A DNA stretch of 64,000 nt from Erigeron canadensis (GCF_010389155.1 NC_057769.1:25916735-25980734); one strand, 5' to 3'. Positions 12,168 to 23,936 are shown, counted from the first letter of the stretch. Translations and numbers: made by a program. The notes: generated from the sequence alone by a model not told the origin.

Positions 12168-12718
12168 AGCATCCAAATCCTCAGGAACGACTTGCGTTAT
12201 ACAAAAAAAAGTGATATGTTTTGTTTAAGTAGGACACAAAGAGAGTAAGAAAGAAAGACAGATAGAAGAAAGTATGAGATGATACTTGCTGGTTGCTAGA
12301 ATTTAAAATATATAAAGAGCATGCGATAATAGAATTTGATATATATAAAGAGCATGCAATAAATCGGTAGTTATGTACATACATGCAATAAGTAAATCTC
12401 ATGTGTGGTTGTGATGCATGGCGGCATGCAATAAATTTCATGTTGTTAAGATGTTATTGACTCTAGTCCAGCAATATAAATGGCCTATTCAGAAAAGTTG
12501 TCCAATTCAGAGTTACAAATGTCGGTTTCCCAGAAAGATGTCAGAATCCAATTTGGCAAAGTAAATGTCGGACTCTCTAAAAATCCTGCCACAGTTCAAT
12601 GTCGGCCGGATTCAAGAAATACCGATATTACTTGTTTTATAAAATTTTTTTGTTTATCAAAAACTTGTTTAACAAATTCACTATCAAAAATGTCTATTCC
12701 AAAAAAAATTCATAAAAC
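12168..12718 (-). repeat. Array copy 1, outer arm inverted (segment h)
   Basis: This is the reverse complement of segment e at 8875-9280, and it matches 27663-28230 in array copy 3 directly. The frames at 12181-12441 and 12480-12731 are repeat-derived. It closes the large inverted structure that starts at 8875. Confidence 0.75.
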
Positions 12719-12729
12719 CTTGAAGGTGT

Positions 12730-12891
12730 AATTTGAAATTTTATGTTCAAAACTCAAGATTTGAGAATTTAATACAAAGTAGCTGACATTATAGAAAAAA
12801 TTTGATTTATCATCATGATTAAGAAAGAGTGAGCATAAGAAGAATCAAACTAGTTATCACTCGTATATAATAGTTCTTGGGAGAGTATAAA
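12730..12891. repeat. Array copy 1, segment i (first part)
   Basis: This matches 28500-28670 of array copy 3. It continues at 14069-14328 and 17332 onward once the insertions are removed. Confidence 0.7.
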
Positions 12892-12900
12892 GTTTAAAAT

Positions 12901-14059
12901 AGGGATTATGGCACTGGAGTGTAACCAACTATGACTCAATGGTTATGTAATGTAGTGACATTTCAAATTGGCTATCTGATGTAAGTACCTTTCATTTTTG
13001 TTTTTTTAATGTATTGGTTGACCTGTTGTACCGGTAGCCAGTAACAATGTTAGTTTTACTTTGGGATTATGGCACTAGAGTGTTACCAACTATGACTGAA
13101 TGGTTATGTTATGTGGTGATCTTTAAAACCGGCTATCTGATGTAAGAACCTCTCATTTTTGTACTTTTCATGTACCGGTTGACATGTTGTACGGTCATGG
13201 TTACGGTTGTGGGTTATGAACTCCGACGAAATGGATGGTCAATGGTGGATGGTCTTAGACTCTGACAAGATTGTAGTGGGTGGTCTCAGTCTCATTTTTT
13301 CTTCCATTCAAGAGGTGCGGTCATCTCTTCACCGTCTCCGAGTCCGGACACGTGCCACCGCTGATTGCCACCAATAAAATAAATAAATGTCAGCCGCCAC
13401 CCAGAAAACCACCGTCGTCATTCTCTGTCAAAATCCCCCTTTTACCCCATTGTAAACCAAATTTGTTGGATCTTGATTGTGGTGGAGATGGGATGGCCGG
13501 ATCTTTATGGTTAACGATGATGGGGTGATCATAACACAATCCAATTTGGGGATTAGGGTTTGAGTATGATTATTATTGAATCGTGTTCTGAAATCAATAT
13601 ATGTATATATGCATCTATCTATATCTAGTGTTGATTTGTGTTCGGGATTGAAGTTAAACATTTAGTTACAATTTCATATTTGCTCTCCGAAAAAATTGTT
13701 GTCACCGAAGATAGTGCCGTAAATTAGCCGGAGAAGATGACTAGAGTATAAAGTCATCAGAGTAACCTGGTAGGATACATCGAGTCAACAAAACAGAGAG
13801 GTTCTTACATCAATTTTAACACTTTCGTAGATTACTACATTACATGACCATTCACTCATAGTTGGTTACACTCCGGTGCCTTAATCTGTATTCTTTCTTA
13901 TATCTAACGTGGCATTACCGGTTACAAATAGGATGTTACCCGGTAGGATACATTAAAAGAACAAAAATGGAAATTACTTACATTAGATAGCCAATTTGAA
14001 AGGTCACTACATTACATAACCATTGAGTCATAGTTGGTTACATTTCGGTGCCATAAATC
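12901..14059. mobile_element. MULE (possibly Pack-MULE) with 9-bp target duplication GTTTAAAAT
   Basis: The left end AGGGATTATGGCAC and right end GTGCCATAAATC start inverted repeats of more than 100 bp. The flanks are GTTTAAAAT at 12892-12900 and 14060-14068. A second, inner pair of the same inverted repeat begins at about 13062 and ends at about 13893, so the termini are duplicated. Between them (13200-13740) is GC-richer, non-repetitive sequence that looks like a captured gene leader, with short frames (13216-13377 and 13280-13528) of unknown origin. No transposase. Array copy 3 at about 28660-28672 shows the empty site. Confidence 0.85.
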
Positions 14060-14068
14060 GTTTAAAAT

Positions 14069-14328
14069 ATGTCAAAAATGCAAAACCAATCATTTTAGAT
14101 CTTCGGCCAATCTTCAGGACCGTTAGGACGAGACATTCAATAGGATTGTCAAAGTAGAGTATTGGCATAATGTGAATCCCTCTCAAAATTTGGATCTTTG
14201 TCCGACCCATAGTTTTTAGAATAAAAACTTATAGAATAATTTAGGATCTATGATATAGAATTTCACATGCCCAACATCGCTTGATCACGCAATAGATGAT
14301 GTTAGCACCCCTATGGCCTATGTGCCTT
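14069..14328. repeat. Array copy 1, segment i (second part)
   Basis: This matches 28673-28985 of array copy 3, including the text GGACAATCTTCGGCCAATCT in that copy. Frames on the minus strand at 14028-14210 and 28560-28754 are equivalent repeat frames, not genes. Confidence 0.7.
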
Positions 14329-17300
14329 ACCCACAATTTGTATTTGTTTACACTTTTAGTGAGTGAACAAATTAAAAAATTTGTCACGCTTTTATGTGTG
14401 TAAAAATATGTAGAACTAAAAGTGTGTAGAAATTTATCCACACTAGAACTAAAAGTTTACAATTTTTAGTATGAATTTTCATAATTATTTTTGTAACATC
14501 CCAAACTTTTTATTTAACGGTTGACTCGGGTCGCTAAGTCAACATTACGTGTCCGTTAAGCCTATAAATGATTTAATGACTATATGTGTTTAATGTGTTA
14601 TATGTGTCAAGCTTTAGTGCCTTAATGATTAATGTGCTAAAGTGCTTAAGATATGTTTTATATGCCTTTTGATGTGCTTAAAGTGTTTAATGTGTTGTAA
14701 GTATTCCCAATAGGTGTTTTGAGCTAAATATGAGCCATAAGGAAGCCTAAGGACTAGTTTTGACATAGGTGGAAACTAAAAAACGGGATTAGGGTCTTGG
14801 AGCAGGTCATTAGCTTCTAATTACTCATATTATCCTTTTCTCTTTGAGCCCTAACCATTCCCCATTGCCATAATCAATTCCTTGTTCGATTTCATCTTCG
14901 TTTGGTTGATTCGAGAGTGTTTTGATCAAGTTTTTACATTCTCTTTATAATCTCCAGGTATCCCAGGTATAATAACATTGATTTCATGTCCTTTCAATCC
15001 CTTGATTCGATTCATAACTGATCTAGGTCTTTAGAGGGTTGATTAGAGTCAAAAACGTGAGTTTTAATCAATTCGGTAACCTAAAATGATTGTTGTTGTG
15101 TTGCAAATCAATTGGATGTTAAGGGTTGTTTTCATGACATCATTAGAGTCTTAAAATGATGAATTTTGAGGGTTAAAAGTCGTTCATAAGGTTTGGGGTC
15201 GTTTGGGATGTGTTTGGTTAAGTTTTGGAGGTTAAACAATGAGGTTTGTGCAGAATCGGGGCTAGCTGCGGCGCAACTGGAAACCAGTGACACATAGCTG
15301 CGACGCAACTTGGTAGTTGCGACGCAATAGCGACGGAATTTTCAAATGGCCATAACTTTTGAACCGTAACTCCGTTTTTTACAAATAAGCTATCCACGGA
15401 ATCGTAAGAGAGTCTACTTTCTAATGGTTATGTTTTTAAAAGATGATTGTGATGTAAAGTTTCCAGAAAGGTTAATTTAGTAAGTGAATGTCGAGTTTTG
15501 TAAGCTTTAAAGTATTAATCGAATGTCTGATGCATCAAGCCTTGTCATGGGTCATGTTTATAGATACTTAGGCTTGATTCATGAACAAAAGTAAGTAGGT
15601 ACTTGTTTAGCTTATTATATCGTTTAATGATTATAGGTAGTCGGGAATACTTGCAAAGCTCGGTAACTTACGTTATCATTTTGTACGCTTCTAAGAGGTA
15701 AGATACACTACTTTGACATACTGAGGGTTCAACAAAAGATGGTTTTCATATAATAACATCCCAAATGGTATCTTGTTTGCTTATGGGTATTCGGGATTAT
15801 ACGGGAGGTAATATGGGCTATGTAGATGCATATAAAAGCCTGAAATGCTACCCCAATGATACGTATTGCTATGAGATGTTATGTATGCTTAATAGATGAT
15901 ATGATATGAAATGATGTACGATCTAAGAGGATAAATGTTATGCAATATTGTAATGATATACGATATACAATGATATATGAAGATGTACGTGATGTAACAA
16001 TGTATGCGATGTGATGATATGAAATGAACCGCTATGAAATGTGATGTATGATGATGATATGTGAAATGTGCATGATTACATGGGTTGTTCATCTAGTTCA
16101 CTAGACTTATTAAGTTGCCATGACACGTGCACGTTTAAGGGCCCAAACGTAAAAGATGTATATGTGATGATTGTTTAGGTTGTGTAAACACCTAAACTAT
16201 ATGTGATGTGAAATCGAGCTCGTAAATTTGATGTGAAAGTGTTAAGCTTAACCCGTACTTGCCCTAGCCCGGTTAAGTGCGTTGATGTGGTTGCTTGGGT
16301 GGCTCCTTGCAACATGGTATAACGTGAAGAGTAATACGGGAGGTCTTACCAACCCCATTGTCATTGAACATACGGATTACTCCTGGATTGGCTTGCCATT
16401 CCTTAACGACATTGATGTACTACTGAATGGTGGTTCATCTAGTCGGGTGCGACTTATGTCACACTTAACGAGATGCATATGTTATATGAGATGCGTGACT
16501 TTTGTCACAATTATAAAGATGTTCGAATGTGATATGTGATGATGCAAAAGATGACTAGGCACATTTAGGATGACCCATCCTAATATGAATGATGTTGATG
16601 ATATGATATGTAAGTGTGATGATATGTTTGAGGATATGTGCCTTAACGAATTAATATGACTTTTATATAATGTTTTAAATGGACAAACGTTTCATAACTT
16701 ATGTGTTATCTTACTTAGCTAATTCGTTAGCTAACACTTGCTCTTTTAAAATGTGTTGTGCCCTCAGGTCCAACAATAGTGAGCAGGTAGATGTGAGAAG
16801 ATGTGAGGCATGGGTAGATGATCTTGAAGCTGGTTATAGTTTACCCATAGTGGCTGCTCGCTTTAGACATTTGCTTATTGTTTAAATATTAATGACTTGT
16901 ATTGATAATGTACTCGGTTGTTTAATGTTGGGCAACCGATGGATTTTCATTTAGACTTATTTTGATGATATGGCTAGTAACACCATTTAATGAATAAACC
17001 AAACAGATTTTACTGGTTTGGACTTTTAAAGTTAATTCCGCTTCTTTTAACGCCGTTAGGCAAAAGTTTTTGAAAATCCTTATTTTTAAACGATGGGTGT
17101 TAGAATTTTGTAACACCCTATTTGTCCACGCTAACTAGAAAGTGAGTGTGGACATATGGGGTATGAAAGTCCACACTAAAAAGTGTGAACTTTTAGTTTT
17201 ACACACTTTTTAGTGTGGATAAATTTTTATACACTTTTAGTTTACATATTTTTATAAATATAAAAACGTGACAAAATTTTTAATTTGTTCATACTCACTA

Positions 17301-17331
17301 AAAGTGTAGACAAATATAATATTATTTATAG
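14329..17331. mobile_element. MITE with long inverted repeats, split by a solo LTR
   Basis: 14340-14460 is the reverse complement of about 17200-17330; for example ACTTTTAGTGAGTGAACAAA pairs with the text near 17285-17310. Without the nested LTR the element is about 385 bp. Array copy 3 at about 28985 runs straight through the site (TGCCTTGCTCATTCGG), so this is an insertion in copy 1 only. Confidence 0.75.
14492..17104 (+). mobile_element. Solo LTR of a Ty3-type (Tekay-like) retrotransposon
   Basis: It begins TGTAACATCCC, a start typical of long Tekay/chromovirus LTRs in plants, and ends GGGTGTTAGA, apparently a mutated GTTACA. The 5-bp repeats ATTTT (14487-14491 and 17105-17109) flank it. 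At 2.6 kb with no internal domain it is best read as the product of recombination between two LTRs. The frames at 15889-16092, 16282-16539, 16679-16885 and 16922-17116 are LTR sequence, not genes. The AT-rich target repeat alone is weak evidence, but the precise position inside the MITE supports it. Confidence 0.75.
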
Positions 17332-18782
17332 TGTCATTCGGTCAAGTCAAATGATTACTAATATGATTCACTTTTTAAGATGTTAAATACACTTTTCTAG
17401 AAATGAAACAATGTAGAGACCAGAGACCAAGTATCAAAGAGATAGGGAAGGTTAAAAGGGAACAAATAAGACAATCAACTTGGTGCGGATGATACACGTA
17501 CGGCTTGCTTATCATAAAACTCAAGAACAATTGTGAAATCAAGCTACTCCAACAGGGTTTTGCATAGACTCTCCTAGAAACTATATTAGTTGAATTCAGC
17601 AGTTAAATAATATCCATTAAATGTTTAGACGTACATATAGGCCAACGACCTTCATTGTAATCCACAGGAAGCATTAATATAAGATAGTAACCAAATCCCA
17701 TTAAGTCGCTGATTCCTTCCATGACTTATCCCGTATATTAAAATGTAAAAGGTAAAAACTTCAGTTTTTTGATTAAAAACATATCTAATTTACAACGTGG
17801 GAAATGAAGATATGTAATGTACATCACTACATTAGTACATTTTGTGATCTTCACCGAATTTTGTGATTAAAAACTTCAGTTTTTTGATTAAAAACATATC
17901 CAAAAAATATTAGATTTTGGGATCTTCACCGAACCATGCTAAGTGGTCCAAGTTTTGTGATCGTGAAGAAACTTGTGAATTACATATGTTGTAATGGACC
18001 GTGTTCGTCTTTTCCCGTTTGTGTATTACCCCTTTAAAAAGGCTACCACGGATGCCAAAAATTCAATAAATGAGTCCATTACTGGCAAAGAAATTTATTC
18101 TTTCCTTTTTAAGGTTTGGGAGTATTTAATCGATCTGTGTGATTCTATGTTATAAATTTAAATTTAATCAAAAAATGTGAAGATGCAATGTCAAATCAAA
18201 ATATTGAACAACTGAAGCTTTTGTTTAAAAGGAGCAGATCCAAATGCATATTAGAAAACTTAACTAATTTTTTCTCTTAAACACATGTAACTACAATTTA
18301 CAAGACAAAATTGTAGCAACACTTCGATCTCATTTAGGCATTAGGTATTAATCAGTGATAAGCCAAAATACCCAATAAACATTAGCTCTTGTTGAAAAGG
18401 TGATGATCCAGCCGTGCACAATGATGGAACCAGAATTGAATATGACTCCTAGCACAAATGTTTTCATTAGTCTTGTATCGGTGTAAAAGTAACAATAATG
18501 ATTAGGTTGTTATGACTTTTAACAATTTTTAAGAATTTGTGGTTATTTTAACGAGATTTAACAATTTTTTGATACTTTTGATAGCTAGCTCTTATTTATC
18601 ATAGAGCTGCCCAAGTACATCTTTATAAGTTTAATTGATAAAATAGAACTTTAAAAGTTTAAAATTATTTACATTGACCGCTACCACTAATTGAAATACA
18701 TCATTTAAAAAAACACTAAACTACACACACAGATTTAGCGGACCCTTATCCCGGTCTTGTATGCCGTTTCGCCTATGGCTTC
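17332..18782. repeat. Array copy 1, segments i, a and b
   Basis: 17335-17880 matches 28985-29480 and 21130-21530. 18180-18770 matches 21600-22070 and, in part, 2555-2770. Shared words include ATGATCCAGCCGTGCACAAT. There are no coding features. Confidence 0.7.
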
Positions 18783-18923
18783 AGGCTATCTCCAATGCTA
18801 AGGACGTCCTTGAACTGCCACATCATATCCTTACAAGTCCTTACACATCCTTATAAATCCTTAAAATCCTATAATTTTATCTCCAACCATACAAACATCC
18901 TTACATATCCTTTAACTCCACTA

Positions 18924-18957
<34 letters not shown>

Positions 18958-19095
18958 TAAGGGCACCTAAGGGCATGTCTTTGGGTAAGGGCATGCATAA
19001 AAAAATCTTTAGTTTTGAACAAGCTTCAACCGCAAAGGATATTCAATAGCACCTAAAGGCACCCAAGGGCGTCTAAAAACCTCCCTATTAGAGAT
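18783..19095. mobile_element. MITE with 'CTATCTCCAATGC' termini
   Basis: The left end GGCTATCTCCAATGCTAAGG and right end TATTAGAGATAGTC are imperfect inverted repeats of a style common in plant Harbinger-like MITEs. Array copy 2 at about 22072 is unoccupied. A (AT)n run (about 18925-18954) lies in the middle. The 3-bp target duplication is not clear. Confidence 0.6.
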
Positions 19096-19680
19096 AGTCT
19101 CGCATCACGAACTTAATTGTCTTTCCAATCCACTATTCTATTTCAGGACAAAGACCAATTGTTGTAACTTGTAAGTTTTTGTCCACTCAATATTATCATA
19201 CAATTTTAGCAATAATCAACTATACGAAGTTACATGACGTATGATGAAATGATACAAAACACATTTGACCGCAATACCGCATTAAAAAAAAAAAATACTA
19301 GAAGCCTATTAATTACATGCGCGCTAAATATATATGTTGATATATAGGCCACCTGCATCAAGAACTTAGGAAACATATTCTATAGAAATTAAATTGTCAA
19401 AATTTTGACTAGAAGAACTACCTAAAATATTATCCAGATATGATATTCTTAGACTAATTTAAGATCTTGCCTAATTGTGCCAATGTATCCAAGTGTTTAA
19501 CAATTGAATCTGACTAGAAAGAGACATGGATTCGTTCTCTTTATCAGTATTGTTTTACATTTTAGACGAAAGAAAAATTCTATTGATGAGCATCTTGCTA
19601 ACTTGTTGGAATTAGGTTGATAACATGACTTGCAACCGCACATAGTTTAGCCCATTGTATTGCTGGACTCTTCGAGTAAT
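19096..19680. repeat. Array copies 1 to 2 junction, segments c and d
   Basis: 19130-19390 matches 4080-4370 and 22130-22320. 19400-19640 matches 22320-22610 and 8280-8680. This is where array copy 2 begins. It is non-coding. Confidence 0.7.
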
Positions 19681-19685
19681 TAATA

Positions 19686-19942
19686 CTCCCTCCGTCCTAT
19701 ATTAAATGTCCAATTTTGACTTGTCAAGTCTTCTTCTTGCAACTTTGACCATAAATATCTTTTTTTGTATTATATAATTAGTTAATGAAAGTTATATCAA
19801 TGAAAAGTACATTAAAAACTCAATCTGTCTATATATTTTATATGAAGTGTTATATAATATAGACATATTTTTTACGGTCATATAGTTTAAAGCAGAAGAC
19901 TTGACAAGTCAAAATTGAAAATTTAATATGAGACGGAGGGAG
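19686..19942. mobile_element. Stowaway MITE (Tc1/mariner) with TA target duplication
   Basis: The ends CTCCCTCCGTCC and GACGGAGGGAG are the canonical Stowaway termini, flanked by TA at 19684-19685 and 19943-19944. The inner arms also pair (GACTTGTCAAGTC-type text at both ends). Length is 257 bp. Confidence 0.95.
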
Positions 19943-19944
19943 TA

Positions 19945-20200
19945 ACATTTCAACCACACGAAATTTATTGTCTCACATGCATCACAACCACACATGACAT
20001 TCATTGCACATGGTGACAGATGAGATTTATTGCATGCATGTACATAACTACCAATTTTATTGCCATGTTCTTTAGATATCTTGAATCCTAGCAACAAGCA
20101 AGTTTTATCTCAATACTTCCTTCCTTTCTCTCTTCCTCTCTTACACCCTTAGTGTCCTAAATATACAAAGCATATCACCTTTTTTTAATTTTATGAATGA
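19945..20200 (+). repeat. Array copy 2, segment e (shortened)
   Basis: This matches 9050-9280 and 23160-23410, but the outer half of the arm is missing. It leads directly into the second PMD palindrome. Confidence 0.7.
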
Positions 20201-20202
20201 CG

Positions 20203-21098
20203 GGCCTAAACGTTACATGTGTATTAAAGAACCTTGGATTATCGTGGTCACAAAGTCCAGATGGCCAACGTTTATGCGGCTTATTCACCAACCGAGCTGA
20301 GGACAAATTAAAAGTTAGAAGAAGTAACTCGAGATTAACTAATGAGGTCAAGACAAATGGAATCCACTTAAATGTGTTGGGGCATGTAAGGAAAGTTGGT
20401 TTTGGAAGTGTATTGTCGGTTCACCAAATCGCTCATAAACTTATCATGGCATTGGTAGAAAGTTGGAGCCCGGAGAAGCCACAGTCATGGACAAGATGTG
20501 CAGGGTATTATGGGTTTTACCGATAGAGAGACCAGCCGTGTTTGGTATAGTTGGTACCATGTAGCACCCCATTTTTGAATTGGGCGAGTATTCCAATCAA
20601 AGCTGAAGTTCACAAGCCCGTCGTGACTCTAGTTCAAGTCCCAACGGCTTTGTGAACATCTACTTCGATTGGAATACTCACCCAGTTCCAGAAGTGGGGT
20701 GCTACATATGGTGCCAACTACCGGACATAGCGGGTCTATCTATCCGTAAGCCCCACATACAACCGGCATATTTTCTAGTGTCTGGTGGCTTCTCCGTGAT
20801 GACAATGGAATGTATGCATCCCTGGACGCCATCTTTCCACCAATGCCATGCTAAATTGATAATCTATTTGGTGAACCAATGTCAACATACGACAATATAC
20901 CTCCAAAACCAACATTCCTTAGATGCCCTAACACATTTAAGTACGACCCATTTATCTTGACATTATTAGTTAACCCTAAGTCACTTTTTCTAACTTTTAG
21001 TTTGTCCTCATCAGCTATGTCGGCTGCATGAACGTTAGCCATATGGACTTTGTGGCCATAATAATTCAGGATCCTTGATACACATGTAGCGTTTAGGC
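20203..21098. pseudogene. Array copy 2: palindrome of PMD gene fragments, best preserved
   Basis: Sense arm 20203-20620 and antisense arm 20680-21098, centre near 20650. The sense arm keeps an open frame at 20197-20526 that contains HLNVLGHVRKVGFG and then IMALVESWSPE, the region just before the PMD core. The antisense arm gives MALVERWRPGMHTFHCHHGE in another frame, then stops. PMD proteins carry an AGF.G motif followed by ALVERWRPETHTFH in this order, which supports the call. Frameshifts and stops exclude a functional protein. The frames at 20652-20960 and 20851-21042 are arm readings in other frames. Confidence 0.75.
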
Positions 21099-21114
21099 AG
21101 TATCGGCCCTGCTA

Positions 21115-22320
21115 CTGGGCCAACTAGTCCAGAGCAAGATAAGTTGCAAAATAAGCTACTCTAACAAGATTTCGCCTATACTCTCCTCAAACTTGACTCC
21201 TATGATATTCCTTCCACCAGCATAAGTTGCAAAATGCAACATATCATGCTCAATTATCCTACAAACAATTTTAGTTGAATTCAGCAGTATATATCAATAA
21301 AATGTTTAGACATAGGACAACGAACTTCCGTCTAATACACAGAAAGCATCAATATCAGATAGTAGCCAAATCCCACTAAGTCGCTGATACCTTCCTTGAC
21401 TTATCCCATATATTGAAATGTAAATGTAAAAACTTCAGTTTTTTCAATAAAAACATATGTAATTACTACGTAGGAAATGAAGATACGTAATGTACATCAC
21501 TACACCTCTGCTAGGATCCAAGAAATATTAGGTTTTGGATTCTAATAACATCAGTAGAAGTACGTAGTAGTTGTTCTTTGTTAATAAACTTAATTACAAG
21601 ATAAATTGTAGCAACACTTCCATCTCATCTAGGCATTAAGTATTAATCAGCGCCAAGCCAATATAACCAATAAACATTAGCTCTTGTTGAAAAGATGATG
21701 ATCCAGCCGTGCACAATGGTGGAATCAGAATTTAACATGACTCGTAGCACAAATTTTTTCACTAGTCTTGTATCAATGTAAAAGTAACAATAATGATTAG
21801 GTTGTTATGACTTTTAGCAATTTTTAAGAATTTTTGGCTATTTTTAGCGAGGTTTAAGGATTTTTTTTTGACACTTTTGATTGCTTTTAATTATTTCTCA
21901 TATAGCTGTCCAATTACATTTTTATAAGTTTAATTGACAAAAAAGTTTTTTGAATAAAGTTTAAAGTTACTTACATTGATCGTTAGCACCAATAGAAAAA
22001 CATCATTTGGAAAAAAAACCTACATGGATTTAACGGACCCGTATCCATATCTTGTATGTAGTTCCGTCTATGACTGCGCATGACAAAACTTGTCTTCCAA
22101 TTCACGATTTTCTTTCACGACCAAGACCACAATTGTTGTAACTTGTAAGTTAATATCAAATAAACATATCATACAAGTTCAACAATAACTTGGATGACAA
22201 CAAGTGAGTTCATACTATACACGGTCACTTACCGATGATTTCGATCAACACTTCTCTTTGAGCGGTATGGATGACTGAATTGCAGATATAACCAGATGTG
22301 AACTCATGAGACATATTCTA
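21115..22320. repeat. Array copy 2, segments i, a, b and c
   Basis: From about 21130 the text jumps from the start of segment g directly into segment i, so most of g and all of inverted arm h were lost in copy 2. 21600-22070 matches 18300-18770. It is non-coding. Confidence 0.7.
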
Positions 22321-22900
22321 TAGAAATCAAATTGTCAAATTTTGACTAGAAGAACTACCTAAAATATTTTATCCAGACATGATGATCTTAGACTATTTTA
22401 AGCTCTTGCCTAATAATGCCATGCATGTATCTCAGTGTTTAACATATTTTATAAAAGTTTTTCCTTTTATCCATAAATTATCATATTGATTCTGACTAGA
22501 TTACACTGTTCAAGTAATGATAACATATTGTTTTACTTTTAAGACAAAAGACGAAATTCTATTGATGATCGAGCATCTTGCTACTTGTTGGAATTAGGTT
22601 GATGACTCCACCATTAGCCGTTAAAGTTCTAAGTTTCGTCTAGATATTTCGTTTCTTTTGGCCGGTCGTAATTCGATCTAGACTATTTGGATGTGCTCTA
22701 TCTCTAGCGCCAGTAGGCTAGAGACTCATTGTTATTAATATTTCATATTATTATTGTACCATAATAACGAAGAGAATTTTTAACCTTTTAAGAACTGTTA
22801 CAAACTAAAAAAAATGAATAATGGTTTCAAGAATAGCAATAAGTACGCTTTAGTTCAACATTCTTGCTGTTGATTTCAGTCAAAGATGTCTATATCTTAA
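22321..22900. repeat. Array copy 3, segment d and spacer
   Basis: This matches 8280-8690 and 19390-19640. 22615-22740 is an extra piece absent from copy 1. No gene. Confidence 0.65.
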
Positions 22901-22904
22901 TTAA

Positions 22905-23410
22905 TAAACAACGTTAACTTCTTGAACGATGAAATCTTGAATTTATTTTTTGGAACGGGCGTTTTTGAAAGTGAAACAAGTAATAAAGGCAACTTAGTTG
23001 AAATCGCCAATGAGGATGCCAGATTGGGTTTGTGTGGCATCGCTTTGGACCTGTGGTGAGTCTGGCATTTAAAATCAAGCATCTACATTGCTTGAGGATG
23101 CCAGATTGGGTTTGCGTGGCATAGCTTTGGACCTGTGGTGAGACGTAGTAAATAACATTTCAACCACATGAAATTTATTGTTTGCCTTGCATCACAACCA
23201 CACATGACATTTATTGTACATGGTGACAGAAGAGATTTATTACATGCATGTACTGATGTACATAACTACCGATTTATTGTCATTCTCTTTATATATTTCA
23301 AATTCTAGCAATAAGCAAGTATATCATCTCAATACTTTGTTTCTTTCTTTCTTTCTTACGCGCTTTGTATCCTACATAAACAAAATATATCACTTTTTTG
23401 GTATTTCATA
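22905..23410 (+). repeat. Array copy 3, outer arm (segment e)
   Basis: This matches 8875-9282. The phrase GGATGCCAGATTGGGTTTG occurs twice (about 23012 and 23096), a small local duplication. The frames at 22897-23082 and 23214-23411 lie in this repeat. Confidence 0.7.
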
Positions 23411-23413
23411 AAT

Positions 23414-23936
23414 GGCAAGCCTAAATGTTACATGCGTATCAAGGAACCCTAACATATTGACCAAAGTCTAAACCAGCATTCATGCAACTTATTCACCGAC
23501 CAGTCGTGTCTGGTATAGTTGGCACCATGTAGCACCCCATTTTTGAATTGGAGAGAGTATTCCAATCAAAGCAGAAGTTCACGAACCCGTCGTGACTCAA
23601 GTACAAGTCCCAACGGCCTTGTCAATGTCTTCTTCGACTGGATTACTCTCTTCACTTCCAAAGGTGGGGTGCTACACATGGTGCCAACTACCAGACACTA
23701 CTTGTCCATCTATCAATAAACACCATTTACCCATATAACATGCACATCTTCTAGCATTCCTTACATTCCCCAACACATTTAAGTGAATACCATTTGTCTT
23801 GACCTCGTTAGTTGATTTCGAATCACTTCTTTTAGCTTTAGTTTGTACTCTCCGTAGGTGAATAAGCTGCATGAACGCTAGCCATCTGGACTTTGTGACA
23901 ACAATAATTCAAAGTTCCTTGATACGCCTCTTAGGC
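23414..23936. pseudogene. Array copy 3: deleted PMD palindrome
   Basis: It has the same palindrome centre as copies 1 and 2 (around 23600) and the same outer ends. However, each arm has lost most of the PMD core through separate internal deletions: the left arm jumps at about 23501 and the right arm at about 23757. What remains is the loop-proximal text and the distal text near 23770-23930. It cannot encode a protein. Confidence 0.7.

Noticed and set aside
13062..13893. Inner inverted repeat as an independent nested MULE insertion
   Set aside because: The 9-bp flanks of the inner pair do not match each other, so internal duplication of the termini is a better explanation than a second insertion.
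20197..20526. 109-residue plus-strand frame as a possible small protein gene
   Set aside because: It is the sense arm of the PMD palindrome. It lacks the downstream PMD core in the same frame, and the homologous arms carry stops.
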